DNA of 64,000 nucleotides, taken from NCBI GenBank assembly GCA_947495135.1, contig CANLXN010000005.1, positions 62,001 to 126,000 of the forward strand. Direction: 5' to 3'. The notes below the pieces were generated by a model that saw only the letters and a list, made by a program, of their open reading frames with translations, made no database searches and was not told the DNA's origin. The position numbers and the translations under genes were made by a program. Of this stretch, positions 17,333 through 26,261 are shown piece after piece; the first letter of the stretch is position 1, and each line of letters begins with the position of its first letter. Source of the stretch: an uncultured Flavobacteriaceae bacterium. Lineage in GTDB: Bacteria > Bacteroidota > Bacteroidia > Flavobacteriales > Flavobacteriaceae.

Positions 17333-17974
17333 ATGAGAGTTCATCTGCTTGCTATATTTAGTCTAATTACTTGTCTGCTGGTTACGCCAATCCATAGCCA
17401 AAGATTACTGACAAAGCCAATAGTGCTTATTGACCCTGGACACGGTGGAACAGACTATGGAGCAGTTAGCGGTAGCCGTATCAAGGAGAAGGATATCGTA
17501 CTGAACATTGCCTTGAAGATACAGCAATTTAATACACTCGTTTTTGAGAATCGATTTGAAATATATCTTACCAGACATAGAGATACCTTGATATCTCTAG
17601 GCGATAGAAGCAAGTTAGCGCAGGTCTTAAAGGCAGACGTTTTTGTTTCCCTGCATTGCAATCAAGCGGATAACGCTTTCGCGAAAGGACTAGAGGTGTA
17701 TGTTTTTAATAATGGGATTTACAAAAGGAGCTCGACGTACCTAGCCTATCAAATCCAAGCAGAAGCCAAAGAGAAATTAGGCTTTAAAACGAGAGGTATC
17801 AAGCAAGCCAATTTTCAGGTGTTGCGAGAAACTAAATTAGTATGTCCTGCGGTTCTGGTAGAGCTTGGTTTTTTGTCCGCTACGGATGAAGCGGATTATT
17901 TAGAACAGAGTTATAAGCAGGATGCATTGGCTTTGGTGGTTCTGCAATCACTTATTAAATATTTGGAGTTATGA
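17333..17974 (+). CDS. N-acetylmuramoyl-L-alanine amidase (Amidase_3)
   Basis: This 213-residue exported peptidoglycan hydrolase cuts the bond between muramic acid and L-Ala. A signal peptide is present (MRVHLLAIFSLITCLLVTP). Zn-binding and catalytic residues are visible: His in DPGHGGTDYGA, Glu in IKEKDI, His in SLHCNQADN and Glu in VELGFLS. ATG 17333 was chosen over TTG 17273 because it begins the signal peptide. It is divergent from traE, so it likely serves as the wall-opening enzyme for conjugation; many related ICEs use a lysozyme-like protein instead. A palindrome copy (17674-17687) lies inside the gene. Confidence 0.9.
   Translation: MRVHLLAIFSLITCLLVTPIHSQRLLTKPIVLIDPGHGGTDYGAVSGSRIKEKDIVLNIALKIQQFNTLVFENRFEIYLTRHRDTLISLGDRSKLAQVLKADVFVSLHCNQADNAFAKGLEVYVFNNGIYKRSSTYLAYQIQAEAKEKLGFKTRGIKQANFQVLRETKLVCPAVLVELGFLSATDEADYLEQSYKQDALALVVLQSLIKYLEL
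17674..17687. repeat. Dispersed palindrome CGCTTTCGCGAAAG
   Basis: This copy of the TTTCGCGAAA palindrome lies inside the amidase gene and encodes in frame NAFAKG. Confidence 0.65.
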
Positions 17975-18051
17975 AGGAAATATTTTTAGCAATTATAGAG
18001 AGTTTGAAGGAACTGATTGTCCTTTTATTAAAAAGTAAAAAGAAACATTAG
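17971..18051 (+). CDS. Candidate 26-residue peptide coupled to the amidase
   Basis: An ATG overlaps the amidase stop (ATGA at 17971-17974) and opens a 26-residue frame, MKEIFLAIIESLKELIVLLL followed by KSKKKH. The peptide is an amphipathic or hydrophobic helix with a strongly basic tail, the look of a small membrane peptide. Its stop overlaps the 3' end of the convergent 18048-19346 gene by 4 bp. Coupling and composition make it more than noise, but there is no family support. Confidence 0.35.
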   Translation: MKEIFLAIIESLKELIVLLLKSKKKH

Positions 18052-19346
18052 TTATTCCTAAACTGTAAAAATTCTAGATTCATTATATCTGTATCTTGGT
18101 TTATGGGATTAGGATTTTTTAGTCTTAGCTCGTTATTTATCTCTGCTATTAAATCGTTATCAGTAACATTTACTAATAGTAAAGGTTTTATCCATTTTGA
18201 TTTAAATTCATCAAGTTTTTTAAGTCTTTCAATATCATCTATAAACAGCCCATAGTATTTCTTTATTTTGTTTTTAAGCTTCCTTTTGGAGGTATTTAAT
18301 TTAAACATTTTGGCTTCCACAACATAAGTAACAGGGATATTGTCTAATAAAGCATCATATATACAATCAATTTCTATATTACCAAGAAATTTTTTGTTCA
18401 GTTGATATTCAAATCCATATGATTCTAGCTTATTTGCTAAAGCATTAAGTAACAACCCATCCTTCTCCTTTACTATATTGTAAATCTCATTATCGAGTTC
18501 ATAAGGTATAAAATAGGTGAGTTCTCCTGAACATACGGGACATTTTAAGTCTTTCAATTTTTTAGGATTAATCTTTAGTTGAAAGACGCCTCTGTACGTT
18601 CCCGGCTCGCAATTTGAGCATTCTATGAATGCATCCTCCTTACTCGGGAGAATTATTTTTCCATCATACAAAAGCCTAAATAGTTTTAACCTTGACTCAA
18701 AGTTATCTTCACTATTTAATGTGTTAACTAGAACTTGATTTGTATTGTAAAGTCTCCTATAAGAATTATTTACATATTGCTCTTTGATGAATTTTATCCC
18801 CTCAAAGAAGGTATATATGTTTTGTTCATTGACCAATTCATTACTCTTTTTAGGTAAGAGTTGACCTTCAACATAATCTCCAACTTGTTTAAAACTATTT
18901 AAATGCTTACCAATGAAGCCATATTCTTGTAGAAGTTCTATAAGTTTTTGTTCTGAGGTTTCTTCATTAACGAATAACTTTAGTACTTTAAAAATTAATC
19001 TCCATCCTTTTTTATCGAAATCATCGACAAGTTTATCCAAAGGTTTCTTTAAATGCTTTTCAAAAAAATTCTCAAATATTGGTTTGAAATGCTCTATTCT
19101 GTCTTCAATTGAAATATCTAACTCCCTTGTGTAATGTTCATTTCTGTATTTAATAGCATCAAATTCATTATCATTACTATCTTGAATATTAGATATAATA
19201 ATTCTATTTGAAGTATAACTGTAGGGAGACGTCTCTATTCCAAAGTCTATGGTTTCTAGGAGTTCTTCTTTTGATAAGAGGAATAAATTTCTACACGATT
19301 GATTTTCCCAAAAAATATTATAGAAGTTATCTTTTATAAGACTCAT
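18048..19346 (-). CDS. Zinc-ribbon PD-(D/E)XK nuclease-like protein (third gene of cargo operon)
   Basis: In this 432-residue protein the first ~240 residues are helical and of unknown fold. A zinc ribbon follows (CSNC near 244, CPVC near 270). The C-terminal part carries a restriction-endonuclease-like signature: FLGNIEIDCIYDA with Asp, then VTYVVEAKMF with the E-x-K pair, 14-15 residues apart as in PD-(D/E)XK enzymes. It starts 3 bp after the STAND gene and is surely co-transcribed with it. A nuclease partner or second effector is inferred; no family name is assigned. Confidence 0.62.
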   Translation of the reverse strand: MSLIKDNFYNIFWENQSCRNLFLLSKEELLETIDFGIETSPYSYTSNRIIISNIQDSNDNEFDAIKYRNEHYTRELDISIEDRIEHFKPIFENFFEKHLKKPLDKLVDDFDKKGWRLIFKVLKLFVNEETSEQKLIELLQEYGFIGKHLNSFKQVGDYVEGQLLPKKSNELVNEQNIYTFFEGIKFIKEQYVNNSYRRLYNTNQVLVNTLNSEDNFESRLKLFRLLYDGKIILPSKEDAFIECSNCEPGTYRGVFQLKINPKKLKDLKCPVCSGELTYFIPYELDNEIYNIVKEKDGLLLNALANKLESYGFEYQLNKKFLGNIEIDCIYDALLDNIPVTYVVEAKMFKLNTSKRKLKNKIKKYYGLFIDDIERLKKLDEFKSKWIKPLLLVNVTDNDLIAEINNELRLKNPNPINQDTDIMNLEFLQFRNN

Positions 19347-19349
19347 ATT

Positions 19350-22211
19350 TTAGGATTGATTAGCTTTAAACAGTTTAATTTTCTCTTTCATCTCATTTTC
19401 TTTTTTGCTTTTACCAAGATATAGGTATAATGTTTTTGAAATCTCATACATAGTCAATAAGTAACTACTATTGTTTAATGCCATATTTTCAAGAATTTGT
19501 ATTCCAATTTCTTGATTTTTAATGGCGGCATCAGCATTATCTGATATTACATATAGATTGGATAGTTCGTTGTAATATGCAGCTAAGTAAAAATCATTTC
19601 TATTTTTCAGGCTGAGAGACTTATGAAGTTCTATGCCAGATTCTAACAGCTTGATTGCTTGCTCATAAGAACCCGCTATGGCATAAGACTTAGATAGTAT
19701 TCTGTACTCAATACTAAGTTGTTGGTCATCATATAAATTATGTTCCTTTCTAATCTTCTGAACTTTTTTAAAGTTGCTTATCGTACTTAAGAGGTCTTTT
19801 TCTAATAAATATATATTGGATAAATTATTCAGAGTTGTTATAGTCAAATTCAAGATGTCTTTATTATTTTTTTCATATTGACTTAAGGCTTTTTTAAAAT
19901 AATTTATGGCAAGACTATTTTCATTGTTTTCTGCGTAGCACAGAGCGAGGTTATTATAAATAACTCCAAGACTGTTTTTATTTAACTCAGAATAATTTTC
20001 AGCTCTTTTTGCTAAGTCAATTAGTTTATCAAGGTTAGACTTTGCTCCTAAATAAAATCTTTGAGCATACAAAAATTCATTTTCCAAAAGTATTAAGGGT
20101 TGATATAAGCTACTTCTGTATTCTTCTTTAATAGAACTCAATATTGATTCTGCATACTTTAGGTATCTAAATGAGTTTTTGGGAGCATTATACCCTTCCT
20201 CAATTCTTGCTGTTAGCCAGGTTATAAACAACATATTTGAAACAAATGGATTTAATTCTTTCCTTTGATTGTATATGATAACCTCTCTAACAATTTTATG
20301 GATATGTATTCTCTTCCTATCATTACTTATAGCTATTAAACCTTTTTTATCAAGAGAATTGACGACATTGGTAATATGGATTTTGTTCTCATCATAATGA
20401 CTTAAACCATTTATAAGAATAATATCTTCAATACCTATATTATTTGAAGGTAGGATGGATAAGAACTTTAGGTAGTTTATTTCCTTTTCTTCCAAAATTG
20501 GAAGGCTAAACTTTTCAATTAAGTAATTGAAAAGTTTAATAGAATGCGATGCATCATTAATGTCGATTTCAACTTCTAAATCAGCTTTATCCAGTTCCTG
20601 TTCTTTAATAGCATTAAGTACATTAGAAAGTGATAAATCGAAACTGTTTTGTATTGTTTTTGCTATCAGTTCAATAACTAAAATATTATAATCGATTGCT
20701 TCAAATAAAGAGTGGAATAAATGGTCTTGAACTGAATCTCGGTCACAAAAATTCAGATAAACTTGCTTAGCGTCTTGAAAACTTAGAGTAGGTAATTTGA
20801 GACTAGGAATAGTTTTTAAATGACTTCTCGTTAATATTAATTTTTGCCAATTCGATGCTAGTTTTAAAGCTCTAATTTCATTTAATTCATCTGCGGAATT
20901 TTGTATATCTATTATGATAAGGTTCTCTCCATTGATTTTGTTCAATTCGGCAATTAGTAACTCATATGAATCTTTTAAATCAATAATATTAGATGGAGAC
21001 GTTACCTTCAAATTATCTTTTAAAACGTAATCCAGAAGTAATGATGAAAGGATTGAATTATCAACATTTAACCATATTATATGGTCGTACTTCTGAAATG
21101 TTTTCAGATATTTTTTACCAAAAGATGTTTTGCCCATACCCCCTTCAGAGTAAATTGAAAGAATCTTTTTTTCAGATAAAGTAGAATTAACATCTTTTAA
21201 AAAGTCATTCCAACCTAGAACTTCCAAAGAATGAAAATCTGGGGGTAGGTTTATGTATTTTGGTATGTGATTGGAGGGTTTTTGCACCTCACTTTTTAAT
21301 AAATATATTTCATTAGAATGAGCTTTTTGAGTTTCCCTTAGAGCCCTTATGTCTAATTTTAGAGATTCAATTTCAATGTTAAATAGTCTTGTTAATTTAG
21401 TGTTTACTGATTGGAATAACTCATCATCAGTTTGCGTGATAATAGAATTTAAAATTTCATTGTTCAGTTTTCTGTCGGAACTATTTTCTCTCTGGGAGCT
21501 TTTATATATTTCAGAAATCAAAACTTTAAAGAGTAATGAACTAGGTCTTTCGTTAAATTTTATATGCCCTAAAAGTATATGAATTTCTTTTGTAAGCAAT
21601 TCAATGCTCTCTTCTGGTGAAAGTTCATTAAACTCCCAAAAAATACTTTTTACAAAAGGTTCAATGTTGTTTTTTTCTAAGGAGTTTTTAAAATCATCAC
21701 TGATTCTGTTTAGAGTTTCTTTCTCAAACTCTGAAAGCCCCTTTTGTAAAAGCTTAATTCTTCTTTCTTTTACTTCTTTGATAAGAATTTCTTTTACTTT
21801 TTTAATGCATAAATCGAGGAGTTCGCAATCGTTTAATTCTAAGTTTTGAGTCCATTGTTGCAGCAGTTTTTCCCTTTTGGATATTCGAGAATTTGTAGAA
21901 AAACAAAAAGATAATTTTTCGTTTAGGTATTGGTATTTTAAATAAAGTATGAAAAAATTAAAAATAGACTTCTTTATTTCCCTGGAGTTAAGACTAAAAG
22001 AAGAAGTGTAGCATTTAACTTGGGTAAAAACGATTTTATTACCCACTTCCTTAATATCATCCTCTACTTCGGTTAGGGTAATGACATCTTTTTCATCTAT
22101 GAAATTTTCAATCCATTTTTTAAGCACTAAAAGATATTGATAGTAGAACCCCCTATTAGTTGCAATTGCATCGGTATTTACTTCGAATAATTTTATAAAT
22201 TCTTCATTCAT
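19350..22211 (-). CDS. STAND NTPase with N-terminal DUF4297/Cap4-like nuclease and TPRs
   Basis: This 953-residue protein has three parts. Residues 1-115 are a nuclease module (NTDAIATNRGFYYQ, EVEDDI, FTQVKCY, SLNSREIKKS, CFSTN) aligning with the module at 4960-8238. Residues about 325-640 are an NB-ARC/STAND core: P-loop EGGMGKTSFGKK, Walker B-like NLIIIDIQN, sensor KLILTRSH, then a winged-helix region. Residues about 690-945 are TPRs (GVIYNNLALCYAENNENSLA and similar units). Nuclease-STAND-repeat proteins of this plan (Avs and related) sense phage proteins and then cut DNA. Its neighbours are an unknown 696-residue protein and a PD-(D/E)XK protein. The architecture is confident; the defence role is inferred. 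Confidence 0.75.
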   Translation of the reverse strand: MNEEFIKLFEVNTDAIATNRGFYYQYLLVLKKWIENFIDEKDVITLTEVEDDIKEVGNKIVFTQVKCYTSSFSLNSREIKKSIFNFFILYLKYQYLNEKLSFCFSTNSRISKREKLLQQWTQNLELNDCELLDLCIKKVKEILIKEVKERRIKLLQKGLSEFEKETLNRISDDFKNSLEKNNIEPFVKSIFWEFNELSPEESIELLTKEIHILLGHIKFNERPSSLLFKVLISEIYKSSQRENSSDRKLNNEILNSIITQTDDELFQSVNTKLTRLFNIEIESLKLDIRALRETQKAHSNEIYLLKSEVQKPSNHIPKYINLPPDFHSLEVLGWNDFLKDVNSTLSEKKILSIYSEGGMGKTSFGKKYLKTFQKYDHIIWLNVDNSILSSLLLDYVLKDNLKVTSPSNIIDLKDSYELLIAELNKINGENLIIIDIQNSADELNEIRALKLASNWQKLILTRSHLKTIPSLKLPTLSFQDAKQVYLNFCDRDSVQDHLFHSLFEAIDYNILVIELIAKTIQNSFDLSLSNVLNAIKEQELDKADLEVEIDINDASHSIKLFNYLIEKFSLPILEEKEINYLKFLSILPSNNIGIEDIILINGLSHYDENKIHITNVVNSLDKKGLIAISNDRKRIHIHKIVREVIIYNQRKELNPFVSNMLFITWLTARIEEGYNAPKNSFRYLKYAESILSSIKEEYRSSLYQPLILLENEFLYAQRFYLGAKSNLDKLIDLAKRAENYSELNKNSLGVIYNNLALCYAENNENSLAINYFKKALSQYEKNNKDILNLTITTLNNLSNIYLLEKDLLSTISNFKKVQKIRKEHNLYDDQQLSIEYRILSKSYAIAGSYEQAIKLLESGIELHKSLSLKNRNDFYLAAYYNELSNLYVISDNADAAIKNQEIGIQILENMALNNSSYLLTMYEISKTLYLYLGKSKKENEMKEKIKLFKANQS

Positions 22212-22235
22212 TTAATTAGCTCTTCTGTCAAGTAC

Positions 22236-24326
22236 TTAATAAATAGGTTTATCCGACCAATAAAAATTTAGACCACTTATTTTTTCTACAATGGTATGTA
22301 TGTCATCATCTAAAAACTTAGAAAATGGGCTATCTATGTAATTCATACCTGTTTTACTGCAGGTTGCTTTTTCTATTATGTATGACATAATAGGCTTGAT
22401 TTTTCCCTCAATTATATCGTAATATTTTTCAGCTTCATTTTCGGGTATTACGAATTCACAAATTAGCGTATTGTTTTCGTCTCTTGGTGTTGGTTGGAAT
22501 TTATCATCTAGCATTATTCGTTTCAAAAATAAGACTCCATCAAATTGAGCAATACTATTGACAGATGGTTTATCAATAGTTTCATTGAAATTGGAATTTA
22601 AATATTCTCTTTGATTTTCTAACCACTTCCTAAATAAGGTGCGGGTAACGGGTATCTTTTGAAAACTTGAAAGCCATTTATAAAGATTTGTAATATGTCC
22701 ATAGCAGCTTATTCTTACTTCTTTATCTCTCATATTCCAAGCCAATGTAAATGATACAATTGAGTTAAGATTTCTTTCAATCATTTTAAAAAAAATAGAT
22801 TTCAGAGCTCTAACAGTAATCTCTACATCTCCTTCTGGGTTTTCATCACTATGGAAAATGCAAGGTATATTCCAATATTCATCTTTAAAACTGCAGAATA
22901 AGACATCTTCCATTATATTAAGATTTTTACCCTGCCGTTCTATTGCTTTTTTTACTTCAATTATATTAGCTTCTATACAGGAGTGTTTAACATTATTAAC
23001 GGACATAATATCGTAAATAGAAACACTATGACTTTCGTTTGAGAAACCTTCATTTTTATTATGATAGGATACGAGAAGTCTAATTCCATCTTCTTTATCC
23101 ATACTGTGCGGAACTAATTTTTCTAATAAAGTCTTATCTATCTTTTTCTTTTCAAATTGTGATTCAGGTTTATTTATGTTAAAGTACTCGTATATGAGAG
23201 GATTCCCCTGCATATATTTTGTTATTAGATTTTTCCAATCATTTAATGCCAGAGTTCCATCAATTCTAAATAGTTTTTTATAATCACTTTTTCTCCCGAA
23301 ATCAGTCATATTTTTGTCTATTCTGTCAAAATATAATTCAGGTGTATACCCTCTAATAGCACCATCAAAATGAATAAATGTATTCTCCTGTGTGTCATAT
23401 AATGAATGGATATACCTGCATCCAAAAAAGTCTTTTATAGTTGGAGCATTATTTTCTCTAAGTTCTTCTAATTCAAATTCTTTTAGGTGTTTATTATTCT
23501 TCCAGTAAAATTCTGTCGATGAAATCTCATAGTATCCTTTTTCAAAATCGCTACATATATGTTTTGTGAGACCAGGGTTGATTTTTGAAATATCATCATC
23601 ATATTTTGGACCAAACCAATATTCAAATTCTAGGGTTTGTAAAAAATCTGGTGCATAGCCAATCATATCCCAATCTATTGCAAGTTTAAGAGTCACTTTA
23701 TCATTGTTTTTGTGAGTCATAAATTCATCTAAAAACAAATGATGAAAGTTATTATGTCTCGATAATGATTTTCTGAAATAGCTGTGTGAATAGATACAAA
23801 GCGGTAACTTATTGTGTATGAATACACCGTGATATTTATATGTAAAATCTTTTTCTAAATCTTTGACATTTATTAATCCAGCTTTGTCTTTATTTTTTAA
23901 TATAACAAGTTCCGGAAAATAGGCTCCTACAATGTTCTTATCGAAAATAGCTAATGTGCCTGCAGATATGTATTTGTGGTTTTTTGATAAACTACTTTCT
24001 AATATTTTAAAAAGTTCTCCATTGTTTTTATCTAAATCCTCTTTAATGTGTTTAGCCTGACTATATCGCTTAAGATGTAGAATCTGTTCGGATTCTTCAT
24101 CAGTTTCTGGAAGTAATGAAAGTCCTATACTTCTGACAAGTTTTGGTTCAAAATATAAGGCATATGGAATCATACAGCCTATAGGTCTATGCATATCGTG
24201 ACCAATATGCATTGGGACTCCCTCAGTTGCTTTCATCCACATCATATCCTCCATAACAGGAAGAGGAATTAAATAATTATACTTATTTATTCGGTCTGAA
24301 TTTAATACAGAAAATGATTTAAGCAC
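22236..24326 (-). CDS. Protein of unknown family, first gene of cargo operon
   Basis: This 696-residue protein starts at GTG 24326 (the next Met is 25 codons in). I do not recognise it. It is soluble, mixed alpha/beta, rich in aromatic residues, and has no P-loop or membrane segment. Landmarks are GVPMHIGHDMHRPIGCMIP near residue 35, FDGAIRGYTPE near 325 and HSMDKEDGIRLLVSYHNKNE near 410. The GHDMHRPIG stretch weakly recalls the His motif of HK97-type prohead proteases, but I would not call it a protease. It is the promoter-proximal gene, 24 bp before the STAND NTPase, and is isolated upstream by a terminator, so it is an obligate part of the three-gene unit. Confidence 0.6.
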   Translation of the reverse strand: MLKSFSVLNSDRINKYNYLIPLPVMEDMMWMKATEGVPMHIGHDMHRPIGCMIPYALYFEPKLVRSIGLSLLPETDEESEQILHLKRYSQAKHIKEDLDKNNGELFKILESSLSKNHKYISAGTLAIFDKNIVGAYFPELVILKNKDKAGLINVKDLEKDFTYKYHGVFIHNKLPLCIYSHSYFRKSLSRHNNFHHLFLDEFMTHKNNDKVTLKLAIDWDMIGYAPDFLQTLEFEYWFGPKYDDDISKINPGLTKHICSDFEKGYYEISSTEFYWKNNKHLKEFELEELRENNAPTIKDFFGCRYIHSLYDTQENTFIHFDGAIRGYTPELYFDRIDKNMTDFGRKSDYKKLFRIDGTLALNDWKNLITKYMQGNPLIYEYFNINKPESQFEKKKIDKTLLEKLVPHSMDKEDGIRLLVSYHNKNEGFSNESHSVSIYDIMSVNNVKHSCIEANIIEVKKAIERQGKNLNIMEDVLFCSFKDEYWNIPCIFHSDENPEGDVEITVRALKSIFFKMIERNLNSIVSFTLAWNMRDKEVRISCYGHITNLYKWLSSFQKIPVTRTLFRKWLENQREYLNSNFNETIDKPSVNSIAQFDGVLFLKRIMLDDKFQPTPRDENNTLICEFVIPENEAEKYYDIIEGKIKPIMSYIIEKATCSKTGMNYIDSPFSKFLDDDIHTIVEKISGLNFYWSDKPIY

Positions 24327-24369
24327 TTAATGAAATTTAATTTAAAGTTTATAAAACCGATGTTGAGTC

Positions 24370-24402
24370 CAACAAAAAAAGCTGATGAAAATCCATCAGC
24401 TT
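24370..24402 (-). terminator. Intrinsic terminator between phosphatase-family gene and cargo operon
   Basis: A stem of AAGCTGATG (24379-24387) with CATCAGCTT (24394-24402) is followed on the - strand by seven Ts. It ends transcription from the 24487-25602 gene, so the three-gene operon downstream needs its own promoter in the ~50 bp before GTG 24326. Confidence 0.75.
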
Positions 24403-24486
24403 TTGTGAAAATCTATGTCTGGTTTAATCGTCTTAAAGATAGAAAATTAACTGCTATTTTTATTACGGATTCCCATAATTTGTATT

Positions 24487-25602
24487 CTAAATATCTATCT
24501 TCCCCCAAACCACAGGATGCTCACTAGCTGCCACAGTTTTATTGGTAATGCTTTTGTAAATAGTCCATTGCGGGCGTTTTACTGGCCAAACCGCTTTGCG
24601 ATTAAGGCCACTGTCTGTCATCTTTTTGTAAAGTGCTGGCGACAGCAACATATAGTCTTTTTGTTTTATGTTTACGCCTAATCGATATGCGCCTAATCTA
24701 AAGTAGGTGGCATCATCTCCTTCATCAATATCTACTTCAAAAGAGAGGTGTTTTGTAATGTCTTTTACATCGGTTTGCTGTACTAATGGTGACAACGAAT
24801 CGCAATAAGATGGTGCATTAAATGTTCCAGTGATGATGATATTTTTCTTTCCTTCTGATATTAGCTTTTCATAGATGGATGCAATATTCTTAACCTGACT
24901 TTTTCGAATAACATCTGCGGTTTTTATATCTACATCTTGTTTTGCAAGATAAATACCCATTATCCATATCTTTTGAGAAGTGGGTGTGGTGATTTCAAAT
25001 TCAAGTAAATGCTGAAAGGCATCGCTATAACCACCTATCAAATGTGTTTTTACACTTTGTAACTTATAGCTATCTCGTAATAGAATTGCCGTTTCCAATC
25101 CTTTCATATCATTGCTTTGTATGACGAAAGATTGGGTATATGGCTTGCATTTTAGCTCGGGTAGGATTATCTGATTAAACTCTTCAAGAGAGGAACGGTC
25201 TTCCACTTCGTGTAGTAATAAGATATCGGCATTTACATCGGCAATGACTTGGGCTTTATGTTTGGTAGCTAATGGTTTTATGGGTAGTGTTTGTAATGCA
25301 ATCCAACCGTTCCAATTAGTGAGCTCGCTGGCTTTTGTTTCAACGGAGTGGTGTATGCCTTTCATATATAGTAATCCTGCTTTTCTTCGCATTACGGCAT
25401 AGGGTCTTTGGCTTGTTTTTTCAAACCCAATCAAGAAGGATAATTCTCGTATACGGTCTTGTTCCGGCACATTGGTATTTGGTTTTCGCATAAGCGTATC
25501 AAGTTCGGTTATCCAATCGCTCATTGATTTACTTATGGATTTCTTCATAAGGCTCTTATCTCTATGGAAGAGGTTCTGAATATTGTACGTGGCTATTTTC
25601 AT
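24487..25602 (-). CDS. Endonuclease/exonuclease/phosphatase-family protein, degenerate catalytic motifs
   Basis: This 371-residue protein has the EEP fold: start MKIATYNIQNLF (catalytic Asn), LLLHEVEDRSS (Glu), IMGIYLAK, then IITGTFNAPSY and SEHPVVWG. In active members the last two are GDFN and SDHxP; here the Asp of GDFN is Thr and the Asp of SDH is Glu, so activity may be changed or lost. There is no signal peptide. It is 2 bp after the DnaC-like ATPase gene and appears to be a backbone ICE gene. Its substrate (DNA, RNA or phosphoester) is unknown. Confidence 0.75.
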   Translation of the reverse strand: MKIATYNIQNLFHRDKSLMKKSISKSMSDWITELDTLMRKPNTNVPEQDRIRELSFLIGFEKTSQRPYAVMRRKAGLLYMKGIHHSVETKASELTNWNGWIALQTLPIKPLATKHKAQVIADVNADILLLHEVEDRSSLEEFNQIILPELKCKPYTQSFVIQSNDMKGLETAILLRDSYKLQSVKTHLIGGYSDAFQHLLEFEITTPTSQKIWIMGIYLAKQDVDIKTADVIRKSQVKNIASIYEKLISEGKKNIIITGTFNAPSYCDSLSPLVQQTDVKDITKHLSFEVDIDEGDDATYFRLGAYRLGVNIKQKDYMLLSPALYKKMTDSGLNRKAVWPVKRPQWTIYKSITNKTVAASEHPVVWGKIDI

Positions 25603-25604
25603 AA

Positions 25605-26261
25605 TTACTTTCTTTTATCATTCGCATTTTTGTGGAATGCGATGAGATTGAACAATTGGCGCATACGGCTTCGCACCCGATTTCCATAGAGGTCTTCCAG
25701 TTCTTGCGCATTAAGGTTTGTGGTGGCGTGGGTTTTTATATTGGTTGAGATGAACAGTTCGTAGCGAGAGAGAATGACTTCGCCCATCACATTACAATCT
25801 TTACCGTAATGCCTGCCTATGGGTTCTACACCCAAATCGTCAAAACAGAAAAATGAGCCATTGCCGTAATCTTCAATGGTCTTATAACCAAGGTGGTTGA
25901 AGGCAAAGACGATGTTTCTGGACGGAATGACGCTATATGGTCGTTGGAGTGGTACTAGATTCTTCAAAAGTTGCATTAGGCTCGTTTTACCGCATCCAAC
26001 AGGCCCAGAAAGTAAAATACCTTTGTCTAGCTCTATTTCGTTTGCTTCACAGGCCTTTTTGTCTCTTACGAAATAGTTACAAAGCTTCAGAATGATATCA
26101 CGGTCGTCATCATAAATTTTAAAGTGCTTACCAAAAAGCAACTTGCCTTTAGCATCCAGATAGACAAGGATTTTTTGGAAATCGTACTCTACACTTTTCC
26201 CATCAAATGTTCCTATTGAATATTCAATGCCACCTTCGGTTATTTTAGAGGGGTTGACCAT
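25605..26261 (-). CDS. DnaC/IstB-like AAA+ ATPase
   Basis: This 218-residue AAA+ protein has P-loop LLSGPVGCGKTSLMQ near residue 70, Walker B GSFFCFDDLG near 125 and arginine-finger-like YGNRVRSRMRQLF near the C-terminus. It is in the size range of helicase loaders (DnaC) or IstB. It overlaps by 17 bp the upstream gene for a DnaD-like protein, so the pair probably loads the host replicative helicase on the excised, circular element. There is no transposase partner, which argues against IstB. Confidence 0.82.
   Translation of the reverse strand: MVNPSKITEGGIEYSIGTFDGKSVEYDFQKILVYLDAKGKLLFGKHFKIYDDDRDIILKLCNYFVRDKKACEANEIELDKGILLSGPVGCGKTSLMQLLKNLVPLQRPYSVIPSRNIVFAFNHLGYKTIEDYGNGSFFCFDDLGVEPIGRHYGKDCNVMGEVILSRYELFISTNIKTHATTNLNAQELEDLYGNRVRSRMRQLFNLIAFHKNANDKRK

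Noticed and set aside
22236-24326. HK97 prohead-protease-like call for the 696-residue protein, based on GHDMHRPIG.
   Set aside because: One short His-containing motif without the rest of the fold is not enough; left as unknown.
24330-24527. A 65-codon + strand frame spans the terminator between the phosphatase-family gene and the cargo operon.
   Set aside because: It contains the intrinsic terminator hairpin, overlaps a real gene's 3' end and has no family character.
25605-26261. IstB-type transposition helper (insertion sequence) at the DnaC-like gene.
   Set aside because: No IstA transposase or terminal inverted repeats are nearby; the partner is a DnaD-like protein.
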